A stretch of DNA of 64,000 nt from Fervidibacter sp032160945 (GTDB taxonomy: Bacteria > Armatimonadota > Fervidibacteria > Fervidibacterales > Fervidibacteraceae). Under the pieces are notes generated by a model. It searched no databases. It saw nothing but the letters and a program-made list of their open reading frames with translations, and had not been told where the DNA came from. Positions 42,823-51,269 of the stretch are shown here, piece by piece. Position 1 is the first letter of the stretch. Every line of letters starts with the position of its first letter. Made by a program: the position numbers and the translations under genes. The stretch lies in NCBI GenBank assembly GCA_032160945.1, contig JAVHTL010000002.1; one strand, 5' to 3'.

Positions 42823-44445
42823 GTGAATTGGGAGCAAATTGTTGATGAAGTTCTACAAGCACTTTGGAAGGATGATCCAGTTTTTGCTACTGCATGTGGC
42901 GTTCACGATTACGACCACAAATTGGCGTCCCTTGCTCCAGATGCAATAGAGCAACACATTGCGATGCTCAAGCATTTCATTTCGCAACTGGAAAAAATTA
43001 ATGGTAGTTTGAGCAAAGACGATGACGCTGACAGGCAGGCGCTTTTGGCTTGGATGAAAGGGCGTTTGGTTGATTGGGAGGCGATCCAATGGCACAAGAA
43101 AGAGCCATCCCTTTACCTTGACCATGCCCTTTATGGCGCTTATCTCTTGATCGTGAGGGATTTTGCTCCTTTGCAGCAAAGGATGGAATGCCTTGCAAAT
43201 CGGTTGAGGGAGTTAAGAAGGTTAGTTCAAGAGGCGAAAGGTAACATCCTGCCAGAACAAGTTCCGACAGTTTACTTGGAAACGGCATCGGAAACTCTTG
43301 AGGGAGCAAAAGCCTTCCTGAGCACTATCGTCCCACAAGCAGCAGAGATGCTTGGTGACGATTCTTTGAAACGGGAGGTGCTCAAGTCCGTTGATAATGC
43401 AGGTGTCGCCTTAACAGAATTTGAGGCTTGGTTACACAATGATGTCGCTCCAAAAGCGCAAGGCAAATTTGCTATTGGGGCTGATTTGTTCGCTAAATTG
43501 CTCCGAGATGAGCATGTTTTGACAGAAACTCCCGATGAACTTGAAGCGATGGGAGATGAGGTTTTGGAGCAAACGAAAGTGGAGTTAGAGAAAGTTGCAA
43601 AGGCAATTGACTCAAACCTGACTTGGTTTGAGTTGGTTGAAAGGCTCAAAGAGCATCACCCGCCCAAAGAGAGCATTGTTGAAACTTACACTGAAGAAGT
43701 GGCGAAAGCGAAGCAGTTCATCATTGACAAAGGCATTGCGACTCTCCCTGAAGGTGAGCATTTGAGGGTTGTTGAAACGCCACAGTTTGAGCGAGCAACC
43801 ACGCCTTATGCCGCTTACATGCCTCCAGCACCTTTTGATGAGCGAACTGAGGGTCTGTTCTATGTCACTCCCATTGACCCGAAGGAACCTGAAGAAATTC
43901 AGCGCGACCGACTGCGCGGTCATTGTCTGTTCGCTTTGCCAATAACTGTGATTCACGAAGCCTATCCCGGTCATCACTTGCAATTAACGGTTGCAGCAAG
44001 GTTGCCTTCAAAAGTTCGCAAGGTTTTCGGCAACAATTTGTTTGTTGAAGGTTGGGCACTTTACTGCGAGGAAATGATGTGGGAGCAAGGCTATTGGGAT
44101 GATTTGAGAATTCGCTTGTTCCAACTTAAAGATTTGGTCTGGCGAGCAGTTCGCGTTATCGTTGATGTCGGTTTGCACTGCAAGGGCATGAGTTTCAACG
44201 AAGCAGTCAATTGGCTCGTCAGCGAGGCTCACCTTGAACATGCCAATGCCTTAGCCGAAGTTCGCAGATATACCGCCTCGCCAACGCAACCTTTGTCATA
44301 CTTGACAGGAAAGATGGCTATCTTAAAGTTGCGCAGCGAAATTCAAAAGCGTGAAGGCTCAAAGTTTTCACTCAAGCACTTTCATGACAGGTTACTGCAT
44401 GCAGGAGGGTTTCCAATTCGGTTGGTTGAGCAATTGCTGATGTGA
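42823..44445 (+). CDS. DUF885 family protein (putative zinc peptidase)
   Basis: A 540-residue helical protein matching the DUF885 family. The conserved VIHEAYPGHHLQL motif (about residues 380-392), ending in a double His, and EGWALYCEEMMWEQGY (about 412-427) are diagnostic and probably bind zinc. Other landmarks are ALLAWMKGRL and YTASPTQPLSYLTGK near the C-terminus. The family is thought to contain peptidases, but the natural substrates are not well known. GTG 42823 is preceded by GGGGTG; TTG 42817 is an alternative. Cytoplasmic (no signal peptide). Confidence 0.85.
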   Translation: MNWEQIVDEVLQALWKDDPVFATACGVHDYDHKLASLAPDAIEQHIAMLKHFISQLEKINGSLSKDDDADRQALLAWMKGRLVDWEAIQWHKKEPSLYLDHALYGAYLLIVRDFAPLQQRMECLANRLRELRRLVQEAKGNILPEQVPTVYLETASETLEGAKAFLSTIVPQAAEMLGDDSLKREVLKSVDNAGVALTEFEAWLHNDVAPKAQGKFAIGADLFAKLLRDEHVLTETPDELEAMGDEVLEQTKVELEKVAKAIDSNLTWFELVERLKEHHPPKESIVETYTEEVAKAKQFIIDKGIATLPEGEHLRVVETPQFERATTPYAAYMPPAPFDERTEGLFYVTPIDPKEPEEIQRDRLRGHCLFALPITVIHEAYPGHHLQLTVAARLPSKVRKVFGNNLFVEGWALYCEEMMWEQGYWDDLRIRLFQLKDLVWRAVRVIVDVGLHCKGMSFNEAVNWLVSEAHLEHANALAEVRRYTASPTQPLSYLTGKMAILKLRSEIQKREGSKFSLKHFHDRLLHAGGFPIRLVEQLLM

Positions 44446-44493
44446 ATTTTCGGGCAATGGTTGATTTTTCTGTCAGGAAGTGTTATAAGAAAA

Positions 44494-44568
44494 GTGGCTG
44501 TGTGCGCATCGGTGCGCTGGGCAGGCGCGGTGGTTGCAGCGTGGCGGGGTCAGATGCGCGCACAGCCG
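44494..44568 (+). ncRNA. GC-rich structured element, possible small RNA
   Basis: Fifteen bases at 44496-44510 (GGCTGTGTGCGCATC) and 44553-44567 (GATGCGCGCACAGCC) pair with only one wobble, enclosing 42 nt that can form an inner helix CGCTG/CAGCG. The stretch is far more GC-rich than its surroundings. It lacks the T-loop of a tRNA and the GGAAGGAAGCA of SRP RNA. It follows the DUF885 stop by 50 bp and precedes a membrane-protein promoter. Strand is a guess; it may be an elaborate terminator (TTTACTTTTTA follows), a regulatory RNA or a repeat. Confidence 0.4.
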
Positions 44569-44639
44569 TTTACTTTTTACCGCACTTCAAAGCAATTTTT
44601 TCAAATCACGAGCAACTTTTCATCGTTGTCGCTGAAGCC

Positions 44640-44669
44640 ATGCCATTTAACAATGCTTTGTGCTACAAT
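44640..44669 (+). promoter_or_regulatory. promoter with extended -10 for the small membrane protein
   Basis: ATGCCA (44640-44645) and TACAAT (44664-44669) are separated by 18 bp, and TGC immediately before the -10 gives an extended -10 element. The predicted start lies at about 44676, directly before a palindrome. Confidence 0.5.
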
Positions 44670-44676
44670 AGCATCA

Positions 44677-44692
44677 GCACCCTATAGGGTGC
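44677..44692 (+). promoter_or_regulatory. 16-bp perfect palindrome at the transcription start
   Basis: GCACCCTATAGGGTGC is perfectly symmetric and lies between the predicted start of transcription and the AAGGAG ribosome site of the 44709 gene. It could be a repressor operator or a 5'-end RNA hairpin that protects the message or masks the ribosome site. Confidence 0.5.
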
Positions 44693-44708
44693 AAGGAGAT
44701 GGAAAGAG

Positions 44709-44948
44709 ATGAGTAGGTCAGAATGGTTTGAGACGGCGATAATTTTTGCAGCGTTGGCTTTGCTTTGGGTTCCAATCTTGGGATTGCAGCAGTGGTGGCT
44801 TAAAGTTGCCCTTTGGGCTTGCCTGCCTGTTCTTCTGTGGATTGCTTGGAGGCGATGGCAAAAGTTCAATGAAGCGCTAAAAAGCATCCAGCGAGAAGAC
44901 GAAATTTTCCGCCCACTACCACCAGACATGGACAAACGCTTGAAGTAG
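44709..44948 (+). CDS. small two-helix membrane protein
   Basis: A 79-residue protein with two hydrophobic helices rich in Trp (about 9-26 and 30-47), followed by a charged cytoplasmic tail (WRRWQKFNEALKSIQREDEIF). AAGGAG lies 11 nt before the ATG, and a promoter with a palindrome lies upstream, so the gene is well supported although no family is recognised. A 65-bp spacer separates it from the bifunctional nuclease gene. Confidence 0.7.
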   Translation: MSRSEWFETAIIFAALALLWVPILGLQQWWLKVALWACLPVLLWIAWRRWQKFNEALKSIQREDEIFRPLPPDMDKRLK

Positions 44949-45013
44949 CATCCTGCGCTAACAGTTGCCATAATGGCAGTGGACGAAGAAAACAAAAAGC
45001 GAGGGTGATAAAA

Positions 45014-45499
45014 ATGCTTGAGGTTAAAGTTGAAACTGTCGCTCAAGATTTGCTCAACCGACCAGTCGTCGTCTTGCGCGAGCCGGAAAGCAATCGCATC
45101 TTACCCATCTGGATCGGACAAGCAGAGGCATGGGCAATTGCCTTAGAGTTGCGTGGCGAGAAACCACCACGACCACTCACTCATGACTTGATGCGCAACA
45201 TGTTGGAGCAACTTGGTGTCAGGGTTATCAGGGTTGTCATCCATGATTTGATTGACAGCACCTATTACGCTACGATTTTCCTTGAGCACAACGACAAACT
45301 TCATGAAATAGATTCTCGCCCCAGCGACGCTTTGGCACTTGCCTTGCGAACCGATGCCCCAATCTACATTACAGGCAATGTCATTGAATCGCTAATGGAT
45401 TTGAGCATGGAGGATGAAGAGAGCGAGAGGAACGACCTTGAGAGATTCCGAAGGCTCATGCAACAACTTGAAGAGGAAACAGGAGATGAACCTCATTAA
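45014..45499 (+). CDS. bifunctional nuclease (BFN/DUF151) family protein
   Basis: A 161-residue protein with the BFN domain over residues 1-140: VVVLREPESNRILPIWIGQAEAWAIALEL, then RPLTHDLMRNMLEQLG, and the C-terminal HEIDSRPSDALALALRTDAPIYI with conserved RPSDALAL. In plants, members show DNase and RNase activity; bacterial roles are little known. The start is ATG 45014, with GAGGG 8 nt upstream. The acidic tail extends beyond the domain. Its stop overlaps the stop of the convergent oxidoreductase gene by four bases. Confidence 0.88.
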   Translation: MLEVKVETVAQDLLNRPVVVLREPESNRILPIWIGQAEAWAIALELRGEKPPRPLTHDLMRNMLEQLGVRVIRVVIHDLIDSTYYATIFLEHNDKLHEIDSRPSDALALALRTDAPIYITGNVIESLMDLSMEDEESERNDLERFRRLMQQLEEETGDEPH

Positions 45500-46521
45500 G
45501 GGCTAAAACTTGCTTTTTCAAGTTTACGCCTAATGTCTTCCAAGTGAACTGTTTGCCCCGACTGCCAACTCATCCAAATAGCCTCATGGACGAGCATTAC
45601 CCTTAAGCCATCCTCAAAAGTCGCAAGAGGTTGAGCATCAGTTTCGCCTTGAACCCATGCAGAAAAGTGTTGGAGCATTCTGTCGGTCGTATCCGCACGA
45701 AGGATTTCTGTGCTAACCACATCGTTAACTCTTTCGTAAGTTCCGCTGGGCGTTGGAAGCCACTTGTTAATTTCAACTCCATTGCTCACGATGCGTGCAT
45801 TTCCTTTTTGACCCATGATTGCGTGAACTGATGGCATTCCCCAACCGCCCATGCTGCCATAAACAAGCCCTGTGAAATCACCAAACTCCAAAGTGGCGCA
45901 AAGTGTATCAATGGCTTCCGTTTCAGTGACGGCGTTGCGAGTTACGGTTGCAAAAACACTCTCTGGCTCCTTGCCGGCGACCCACAAAACCAAATCCAAA
46001 TCGTGGGTCAAAAAATCAATGATACCAGCCCAAGGTTCAGGGCGAAGGTAATTTGGAGGCATAATGCCAGGGTTGCGGCTGGAGATGATGAGCAACGGTT
46101 GCACCTCTTGCCCTAACTCTCGCCATTTTTGAAAAACTGGATAGAACCTCAACTGGTAGGAAATTGCACCGCAAATCCCTCTCACCTGTGCCAACCTTAC
46201 AAGTTCCCATGCTTCTGCTGCTGAAGTCGTCATCATCTTTTCAAGCAGGACATGCTTACCATCCAAAATTGCCCTTCGTGCGATGCTGAAATGATGCTCA
46301 ACTGCAGTAGCAACATAAACAGCGTCAATTTCTGTCTCCGCTAACATGTCGTCAAAGTTCCGAAAATATAGCACATTGAGTTGCTCGCCAACTTTTCTCG
46401 CCCTTGATTCGTCAACATCACAGACAGCAATCAATTCTACGCCAGAAAGTTGAGTCATCAGGTGGGCAACACTTGCACCACGCCCACCACAACCTACAAC
46501 TCCGAACCTAAGAGCATCCAT
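45496..46521 (-). CDS. Gfo/Idh/MocA family NAD(P)-dependent oxidoreductase
   Basis: A 341-residue enzyme with N-terminal Rossmann motif GVVGCGGRGASVAHL (residues 6-20), the YVATAVEHHFSIA segment and LLEKMMTTSAAEA in place of the classical EKP loop (about 93). The C-terminal beta-sheet domain holds LTHDLDLVLWV with the conserved DxxxH-like signature. Members oxidise or reduce sugars and inositols. AAGGAGGATCAAAA sets ATG 46521; the longer open frame upstream is unconserved. It lies 86 bp downstream of the FAD oxidoreductase and may share its operon, suggesting a joint sugar-processing role (inference). Confidence 0.88.
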   Translation of the reverse strand: MDALRFGVVGCGGRGASVAHLMTQLSGVELIAVCDVDESRARKVGEQLNVLYFRNFDDMLAETEIDAVYVATAVEHHFSIARRAILDGKHVLLEKMMTTSAAEAWELVRLAQVRGICGAISYQLRFYPVFQKWRELGQEVQPLLIISSRNPGIMPPNYLRPEPWAGIIDFLTHDLDLVLWVAGKEPESVFATVTRNAVTETEAIDTLCATLEFGDFTGLVYGSMGGWGMPSVHAIMGQKGNARIVSNGVEINKWLPTPSGTYERVNDVVSTEILRADTTDRMLQHFSAWVQGETDAQPLATFEDGLRVMLVHEAIWMSWQSGQTVHLEDIRRKLEKASFSP

Positions 46522-46607
46522 TTTTGATCCTCCTTGTTTTGGGTTTGCCCCGTCACTTTTGACACACAAACTTGCTAAAATGTTTGAAGGCTTCCTTCGT
46601 TGAACTG

Positions 46608-49481
46608 TCACAAGTTCCACCAAAGCCGATAAAGCCAAATGCAAAGTTCGCTGCGAGTGATCGGTTCAGTGGGTTGAAAGTTGCGGATGTCACATCGCTT
46701 GACGATTTCGCTATCGCTTGTTCCCAATAACGCTGCCAACCATCGCACCATATCGCCTTGAGTTGGTTTTTCGTTGGCTGTCCCGAAAGCATATGGGATT
46801 AGGCGGTGAATGAGTTCGGCAAAGCGATGCAGCATTTTGCGCGCAGCAACTTCGTCCACAAAATCGTTCGGTCTCGCTTCGTAAGTGTCAAAGAAGCCAC
46901 GCACAGCGAAAAATTGAACTGCAGCGAATTCGTCCGTATTCGGCTGTGGCAGGTCGGTGAAGAAGGCAATGACTTGCCCTTGTTCCAAAAGCAGACGCTG
47001 CAATTTGTCAACAGGCACGGAACGGACTGAAGGGTTTTCGGGATTTTGGGTTAACGCCAAATGTGCCGCTGTCCCCGCTGCCTGTCCAAGCGCCATCCAA
47101 ACAGGTTCAAGCCGAAGCGTCCCAAACCCAATGTGCGTTGCAGAGACTGCTCCGCAAACAAGCAAATTGTCAACCTGCTTTACTCGTTCCTCGTCCTCCG
47201 TCCCTCGCCCCGCCGTCACCATGACCCGATAAGGAACATGTGACGGGACAGTAATTTGAGGCAAGTAGAAAAAGCCTTCGTGAAGATAAGGTTGATTTGG
47301 GTCTCGTGGTGTTGTTGCGTGGCTGTCTATCGGATACTCGGCAACGGCAATGCTATCTTCGTGCACGGGAGCGCGACGACCTTCAAAGACCGGGCGAGCA
47401 TCGTGCTCAGTGAAAATGTATTCCCCGACAATTCTCCGAGCCTCGCGAACATACAACTGCGTAGGGAAATTTTCGTTTTCAACAAACTCATCTGCAGCGA
47501 AACCCCAATGTTGTGCGGCAACGCGAAATTCGTTCGGCAAGCGAGGGTCAGTCTGAAGGAAGTAAAGCAAACCGATGATGTAATTGCGATGAGCACGAGC
47601 AATTTGCTCACGGCGATGCCAATCGGCTTCTGGGTAGTCGTAATTTGCACCGATAAAGTCCGTTGAGGCAAACGGTCCCGGAGTGTTGTTGGCGTCAAAT
47701 TTCTCTTGCGGCAATTTGACAAGGCTAACGACTTCCATCGGATGCCACAGAATGCCTTCTCGCACTCGTTCAACAATTTCGGCGTAGAGGTTTGGGTCGT
47801 AATCAGGAGGTGCGGCGATGAGACTGCGGTTATCGGTTCGCTTGGTCAAATTGAGGCGGTAGTTGTAAGCCTGAACTTTTTTGTCGCCTTCGGGTTTGCC
47901 GAAAGTAATTTGTCGGTTGCGACTGTCCCAAAAAACTTCACCTGCATACTCCTCACCAAACTCGTGCCTACTCTCACGACCGACCCGATAGGGGACTCCA
48001 GCCATCGCTGCCAAATCGCCTTCGTAAGTGGCGTCAATGAAAACTCGCCCGTTCATTCGCCATCGGATACCGCGATTTTTGTCAAGGAGTAAAACGGCAT
48101 TGATGTTTGAACGATTGCCGAGGACAATGCCGACCAATTCTTGGCGCAAGCAGATGTGCAAGTTTGGAGTTTTGGCGAGCATGTGCTGAAAAACTTGCGA
48201 AGCGACTTTGGGCTCAAACAAGTAACCGTCACGACAAGCATGGTGCTGCGGTGAATTTTCACCGTAGGCTTGAGCGTAAAAGCGTTCAACTCGCCTCAAA
48301 AATTCAACGAACAAACCACCAGACGCTTGCCGATACCTTCGGTCAGTAGCCGATAATCCACCAGTCATCATCCCGCCGATGTGATTCGTTCTTTCAACGA
48401 CTGCGACTTTATGTCCCAAACGAGCAGCGGAAATTGCAGCGGCAATTCCTGCAGGTGTCGCACCGATGACGACGACATCGTAGAGACGGGACGAGGGACG
48501 CGGGACGAGGGGCGAAGTTTTAGGCAAAGGCATTGATGCATCCTGCCAAGACGGTAAACTTTCCTCAATCGGAGGGCGGTTCTCCTGAACCGCCGAAAAA
48601 GTAGTCTCAGACGGCGCTGTAAGAGCAGCGCCCTTCAAAGCCCCAACAGCGGTAACAAAGTAAGCGTAGGCTTCGCCGCTTTTCACAGTTGTGTCTGTCC
48701 AAGAAGTTTCGTTTGCTTTCACTTCAGCGACCAATTGACCTCTCCGATAAATGCGATAGGCGCGAATGTTTGAAGTCTCTGACGGTTGCCAATGCAATTG
48801 CAGGCGGTCATGACTTACTGGCACGACTTTCAAACTTTTGGGGGCATTGGGTAAGGTGCCGATGCGAATTTGAGGTTTGGTGACCTCAATCTCAGCGCCT
48901 GTCCCTTCCCCGTTGAAAAAGAAAAAGCAACTCAGTTGGGGAACAGGTGAGAGGAAAGGGAGGCTTTCTGAGGAAACTTGACGGTCGTTCAACCAAACTT
49001 TGAAAGCGCCGATGGTTGGATCAGCGACGATGCGAACTTTCTGCCACTCGTTAAATTGAAAAGGGGCAACCCTCAACCAAGAGAAATTGCTTCGCCAAGT
49101 GAACCAATTGCCGAAATCCCGACGCATCAAAGAACCGTTGCCACCAAAAGTTAGCCTAACGGCTTCGTTTACCCAATGAGTAGGTGCGCCGTAACTTAAC
49201 CCGAAACTAAGTCCGCGCTGACCTTTTGGTGGGGTTTTGACGAAGAAAGTGATTTCAACGGTTTGGCGAGTCGGTTCAAAGTGAAAAGCGAGGTAATGAG
49301 GGTTTTCGGTGCGTATCTTCGTTCGCCAACCTTCCATTGCCCCATCAGGGGCTGACAACTTCTCCCATAGCCATTGCGTTTCCATTAAAGGCGCCGGTAA
49401 GCCTTTCAAGTCAATTTCCGCTTGTGGCAATGCAATTGCGGGCAAAAACAAAATCAACGCTGTCAGAGTTAGCCTTTGCAC
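46608..49481 (-). CDS. secreted multi-domain FAD-dependent oxidoreductase
   Basis: A 957-residue exported protein. Signal peptide (1-19) is followed by a LamG/concanavalin-like region (about 25-205) and a fibronectin type III domain (about 212-300, SLKVVPVSHDRLQLHWQPSE). A PF12831-type FAD domain starts at about 345 with the dinucleotide motif VVIGATPAGIAAAISAARLGH and GGMMTGGLS. It continues to about 835 with VCGAVSATHIGFGTLRLEP near its end. The last 110 residues (KPTQGDMVRWLAAL...ITRSELCIWLYRL) resemble a divergent SLH/S-layer-type domain. GTG start with GAGGTGAGGAAGT. The substrate is unknown. Confidence 0.85.
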   Translation of the reverse strand: MQRLTLTALILFLPAIALPQAEIDLKGLPAPLMETQWLWEKLSAPDGAMEGWRTKIRTENPHYLAFHFEPTRQTVEITFFVKTPPKGQRGLSFGLSYGAPTHWVNEAVRLTFGGNGSLMRRDFGNWFTWRSNFSWLRVAPFQFNEWQKVRIVADPTIGAFKVWLNDRQVSSESLPFLSPVPQLSCFFFFNGEGTGAEIEVTKPQIRIGTLPNAPKSLKVVPVSHDRLQLHWQPSETSNIRAYRIYRRGQLVAEVKANETSWTDTTVKSGEAYAYFVTAVGALKGAALTAPSETTFSAVQENRPPIEESLPSWQDASMPLPKTSPLVPRPSSRLYDVVVIGATPAGIAAAISAARLGHKVAVVERTNHIGGMMTGGLSATDRRYRQASGGLFVEFLRRVERFYAQAYGENSPQHHACRDGYLFEPKVASQVFQHMLAKTPNLHICLRQELVGIVLGNRSNINAVLLLDKNRGIRWRMNGRVFIDATYEGDLAAMAGVPYRVGRESRHEFGEEYAGEVFWDSRNRQITFGKPEGDKKVQAYNYRLNLTKRTDNRSLIAAPPDYDPNLYAEIVERVREGILWHPMEVVSLVKLPQEKFDANNTPGPFASTDFIGANYDYPEADWHRREQIARAHRNYIIGLLYFLQTDPRLPNEFRVAAQHWGFAADEFVENENFPTQLYVREARRIVGEYIFTEHDARPVFEGRRAPVHEDSIAVAEYPIDSHATTPRDPNQPYLHEGFFYLPQITVPSHVPYRVMVTAGRGTEDEERVKQVDNLLVCGAVSATHIGFGTLRLEPVWMALGQAAGTAAHLALTQNPENPSVRSVPVDKLQRLLLEQGQVIAFFTDLPQPNTDEFAAVQFFAVRGFFDTYEARPNDFVDEVAARKMLHRFAELIHRLIPYAFGTANEKPTQGDMVRWLAALLGTSDSEIVKRCDIRNFQPTEPITRSELCIWLYRLWWNL

Positions 49482-49506
49482 ACTTCCTCACCTCTTAAGT
49501 CCATCA

Positions 49507-49543
49507 CATAAAAACGAGGGGCATGGTTTGACCCATGCCCCAT
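49507..49543 (-). terminator. rho-independent terminator of the citrate synthase gene
   Basis: GGGGCATGG and CCATGCCCC (49518-49541) pair around a short loop and are followed on the minus strand by GTTTTTATG. The hairpin lies 40 bp past the leftward citrate synthase stop and just before the GTG start of the FAD oxidoreductase. Confidence 0.75.
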
Positions 49544-49581
49544 CGCCAGCACAAAACGCGAAGGTTTTACCTGACAAATTT

Positions 49582-50721
49582 TCAACCTCGCTGCTCAATG
49601 GGAACCCACTGCCGTTCCATTGGACCGACATAGTGGAGGAGCGGTCGCAATATTCGGTTATCGGAAAACTGCTCAATGATGTGGGTGACCCAACCGATGA
49701 TTCGTCCGATGGCGAAGATGGGGATGTAAAGGTCTGCTGGGATGCCGAGGTAGTGGTAGATACTACCCGCGTAGAAGTCAACATTGACATAGATGCCTTT
49801 TGCCCTCAATGGCTCCATCGCCTTTTCAATGTTCTGCAGGATTTGGAATGTCTTGGGGTCGCCATACCTTTCTCCCAGCACCTTTGAGAGTTCACGCAAG
49901 TGACGGGCACGAGGGTCTTCGGTTTTGTAAACGCGATGACCAAAGCCCATAATTTTCTTCTTCGCTGCCAGTTGCTCTTGAACCCATGTTTCCGCTCGTT
50001 CAGGTTCTCCGATTGCCTCAACCATTTCCATCACTGCTTCCGCTGCACCGCCATGAAGTGGTCCTTTCAAAGCGGAGATGGCTGCAACAACTGCTGTGTG
50101 CATGTCTGCCAGAGTTGATGCAGCGACACGAGCAGCGAAAGCGGAGGCGTTGGAACTGTGTTCGGCGTGCAAGATAAAGTCAAGGTCCATCGCTCTGGCA
50201 GCGTCTGGGTCAGGTTCTTCACCCTTCAGCATCCAAAGGAAGTTGGCTGCGTGGCTTAAATCGTCGCGGGGCGGAACAGGTTCCAAACCTTTGCGGATCC
50301 TTTCGTGAGCAGCAACGATTGTTGGGAATTGAGCGGTCAGGCGAATGGCTTTTCGGTAGTTCGCTTCCATTGACATGTCTTTGGCATCGGGGTCAATGCA
50401 GCCCAGTGCGGAAATCGCTGTCCGAAGAACATCCATTGGGTGACCGTCTTTGAATGTTCGGATGATGTCAGTGACAATTGATGTCAAGGTTCTGTTCGCT
50501 TTCAATGCTGCATCAAATTCAGCCAATTCCTGCTTTGTCGGGAGTTTGTCATACAGGAGCAGGTAGCAAACTTCTTCGTAAGTGGCGTTGACTGCGAGGT
50601 CGTGAATGTTGTAGCCACGATAGAGTAGGATGCCTTTTTGACCGTCAATGTGGCAGATTTTCGTCGTGTCAAAATAAATTCCCTCCAAACCTTTGTGGAT
50701 AACCACTTGTTCTGCCACCAT
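49582..50721 (-). CDS. gltA: citrate synthase
   Basis: A 379-residue citrate synthase of the short (non-NADH-regulated, type I-like) class. It condenses oxaloacetate and acetyl-CoA. Active-site residues are in place: His in LHAEHSSNAS (about 187), His in MGFGHRVYKTEDPRA (about 262) and Asp in NVDFYAGSIY (about 312). The 2-methylcitrate synthase activity of close relatives cannot be excluded. ATG 50721 follows GAAAGGAGTGAGG; the frame upstream runs into rnpB. It lies 52 bp downstream of the RNase P RNA gene on the same strand. Confidence 0.93.
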   Translation of the reverse strand: MVAEQVVIHKGLEGIYFDTTKICHIDGQKGILLYRGYNIHDLAVNATYEEVCYLLLYDKLPTKQELAEFDAALKANRTLTSIVTDIIRTFKDGHPMDVLRTAISALGCIDPDAKDMSMEANYRKAIRLTAQFPTIVAAHERIRKGLEPVPPRDDLSHAANFLWMLKGEEPDPDAARAMDLDFILHAEHSSNASAFAARVAASTLADMHTAVVAAISALKGPLHGGAAEAVMEMVEAIGEPERAETWVQEQLAAKKKIMGFGHRVYKTEDPRARHLRELSKVLGERYGDPKTFQILQNIEKAMEPLRAKGIYVNVDFYAGSIYHYLGIPADLYIPIFAIGRIIGWVTHIIEQFSDNRILRPLLHYVGPMERQWVPIEQRG

Positions 50722-50773
50722 TTTCCTCACTCCTTTCCCTCGGGATTTCTCGCGCAACAAAAAATTTACCACA

Positions 50774-51234
50774 AAAAATGGCAAGGCGGGACTGTAAGCC
50801 GGCTTCTGTAGTGTCAGGGAAAACCCTGAACACTGGCGACCATTTCTCTAAGCGACCAACCCGGGGGCATCGGCGGGCAACCTGATAGCGCCCCCCTATT
50901 TGGTCTTGCTCCGGGCGGGGTTTACCCAGCCACGACCTCGCGGTCGTGCTGGTGGGCTCTTACCCCACCTTTTCACCCTTACCGTCAGGAAACGCAAACA
51001 CCACAGCGGCTGGCAGCAAAAGCCGCAGTGCCGCTTGACCTGACGGCGGTATAGTTTCTGTGGCACTTTCCGAAGTTGCCCCAGCATAAGCCAGAGCAAC
51101 TTCCTCGCCTTGACTGGCGAACTTCCGTCGCCAGTCTTGACGAGCGCCCTGCCCTGTGGAGGCCGGACTTTCCTCAGGCAACATTGCCGTAAAGGCAATG
51201 TCACCTGCGGTCGCCCGTCCCGCCTTGCCATTTG
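50774..51234 (-). ncRNA. rnpB: RNase P RNA (bacterial type A)
   Basis: On the minus strand the RNA starts near AAATGGCAAGGCGGGAC and ends near GTCCCGCCTTGCCATTTTTT; these pair as helix P1. The universally conserved elements are present in order: GAGGAAAGTCCGG (CR-I), AGAGCCCACCAG, GGGTAAACCCCG, GGTTGGTCGCT and finally ACAGAAGCCGGCTTA (CR-V). The very GC-rich variable stems account for the two spurious long ORFs in this region. It processes tRNA 5' ends with the protein RnpA. Ends are approximate to about 5 nt. Confidence 0.95.
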
Positions 51235-51269
51235 CTGCCAGCCAACATAAATTTTAACCTCAAACGCAA

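Noticed and set aside
44494..44568. The GC-rich hairpin as a tRNA, selC or SRP RNA
   Set aside because: There is no TTC-type T-loop, no anticodon arm and no SRP GGAAGGAAGC motif.
50896..51231. Two minus-strand frames of 111 and 74 codons
   Set aside because: They fall within the RNase P RNA, whose conserved motifs account for the sequence.
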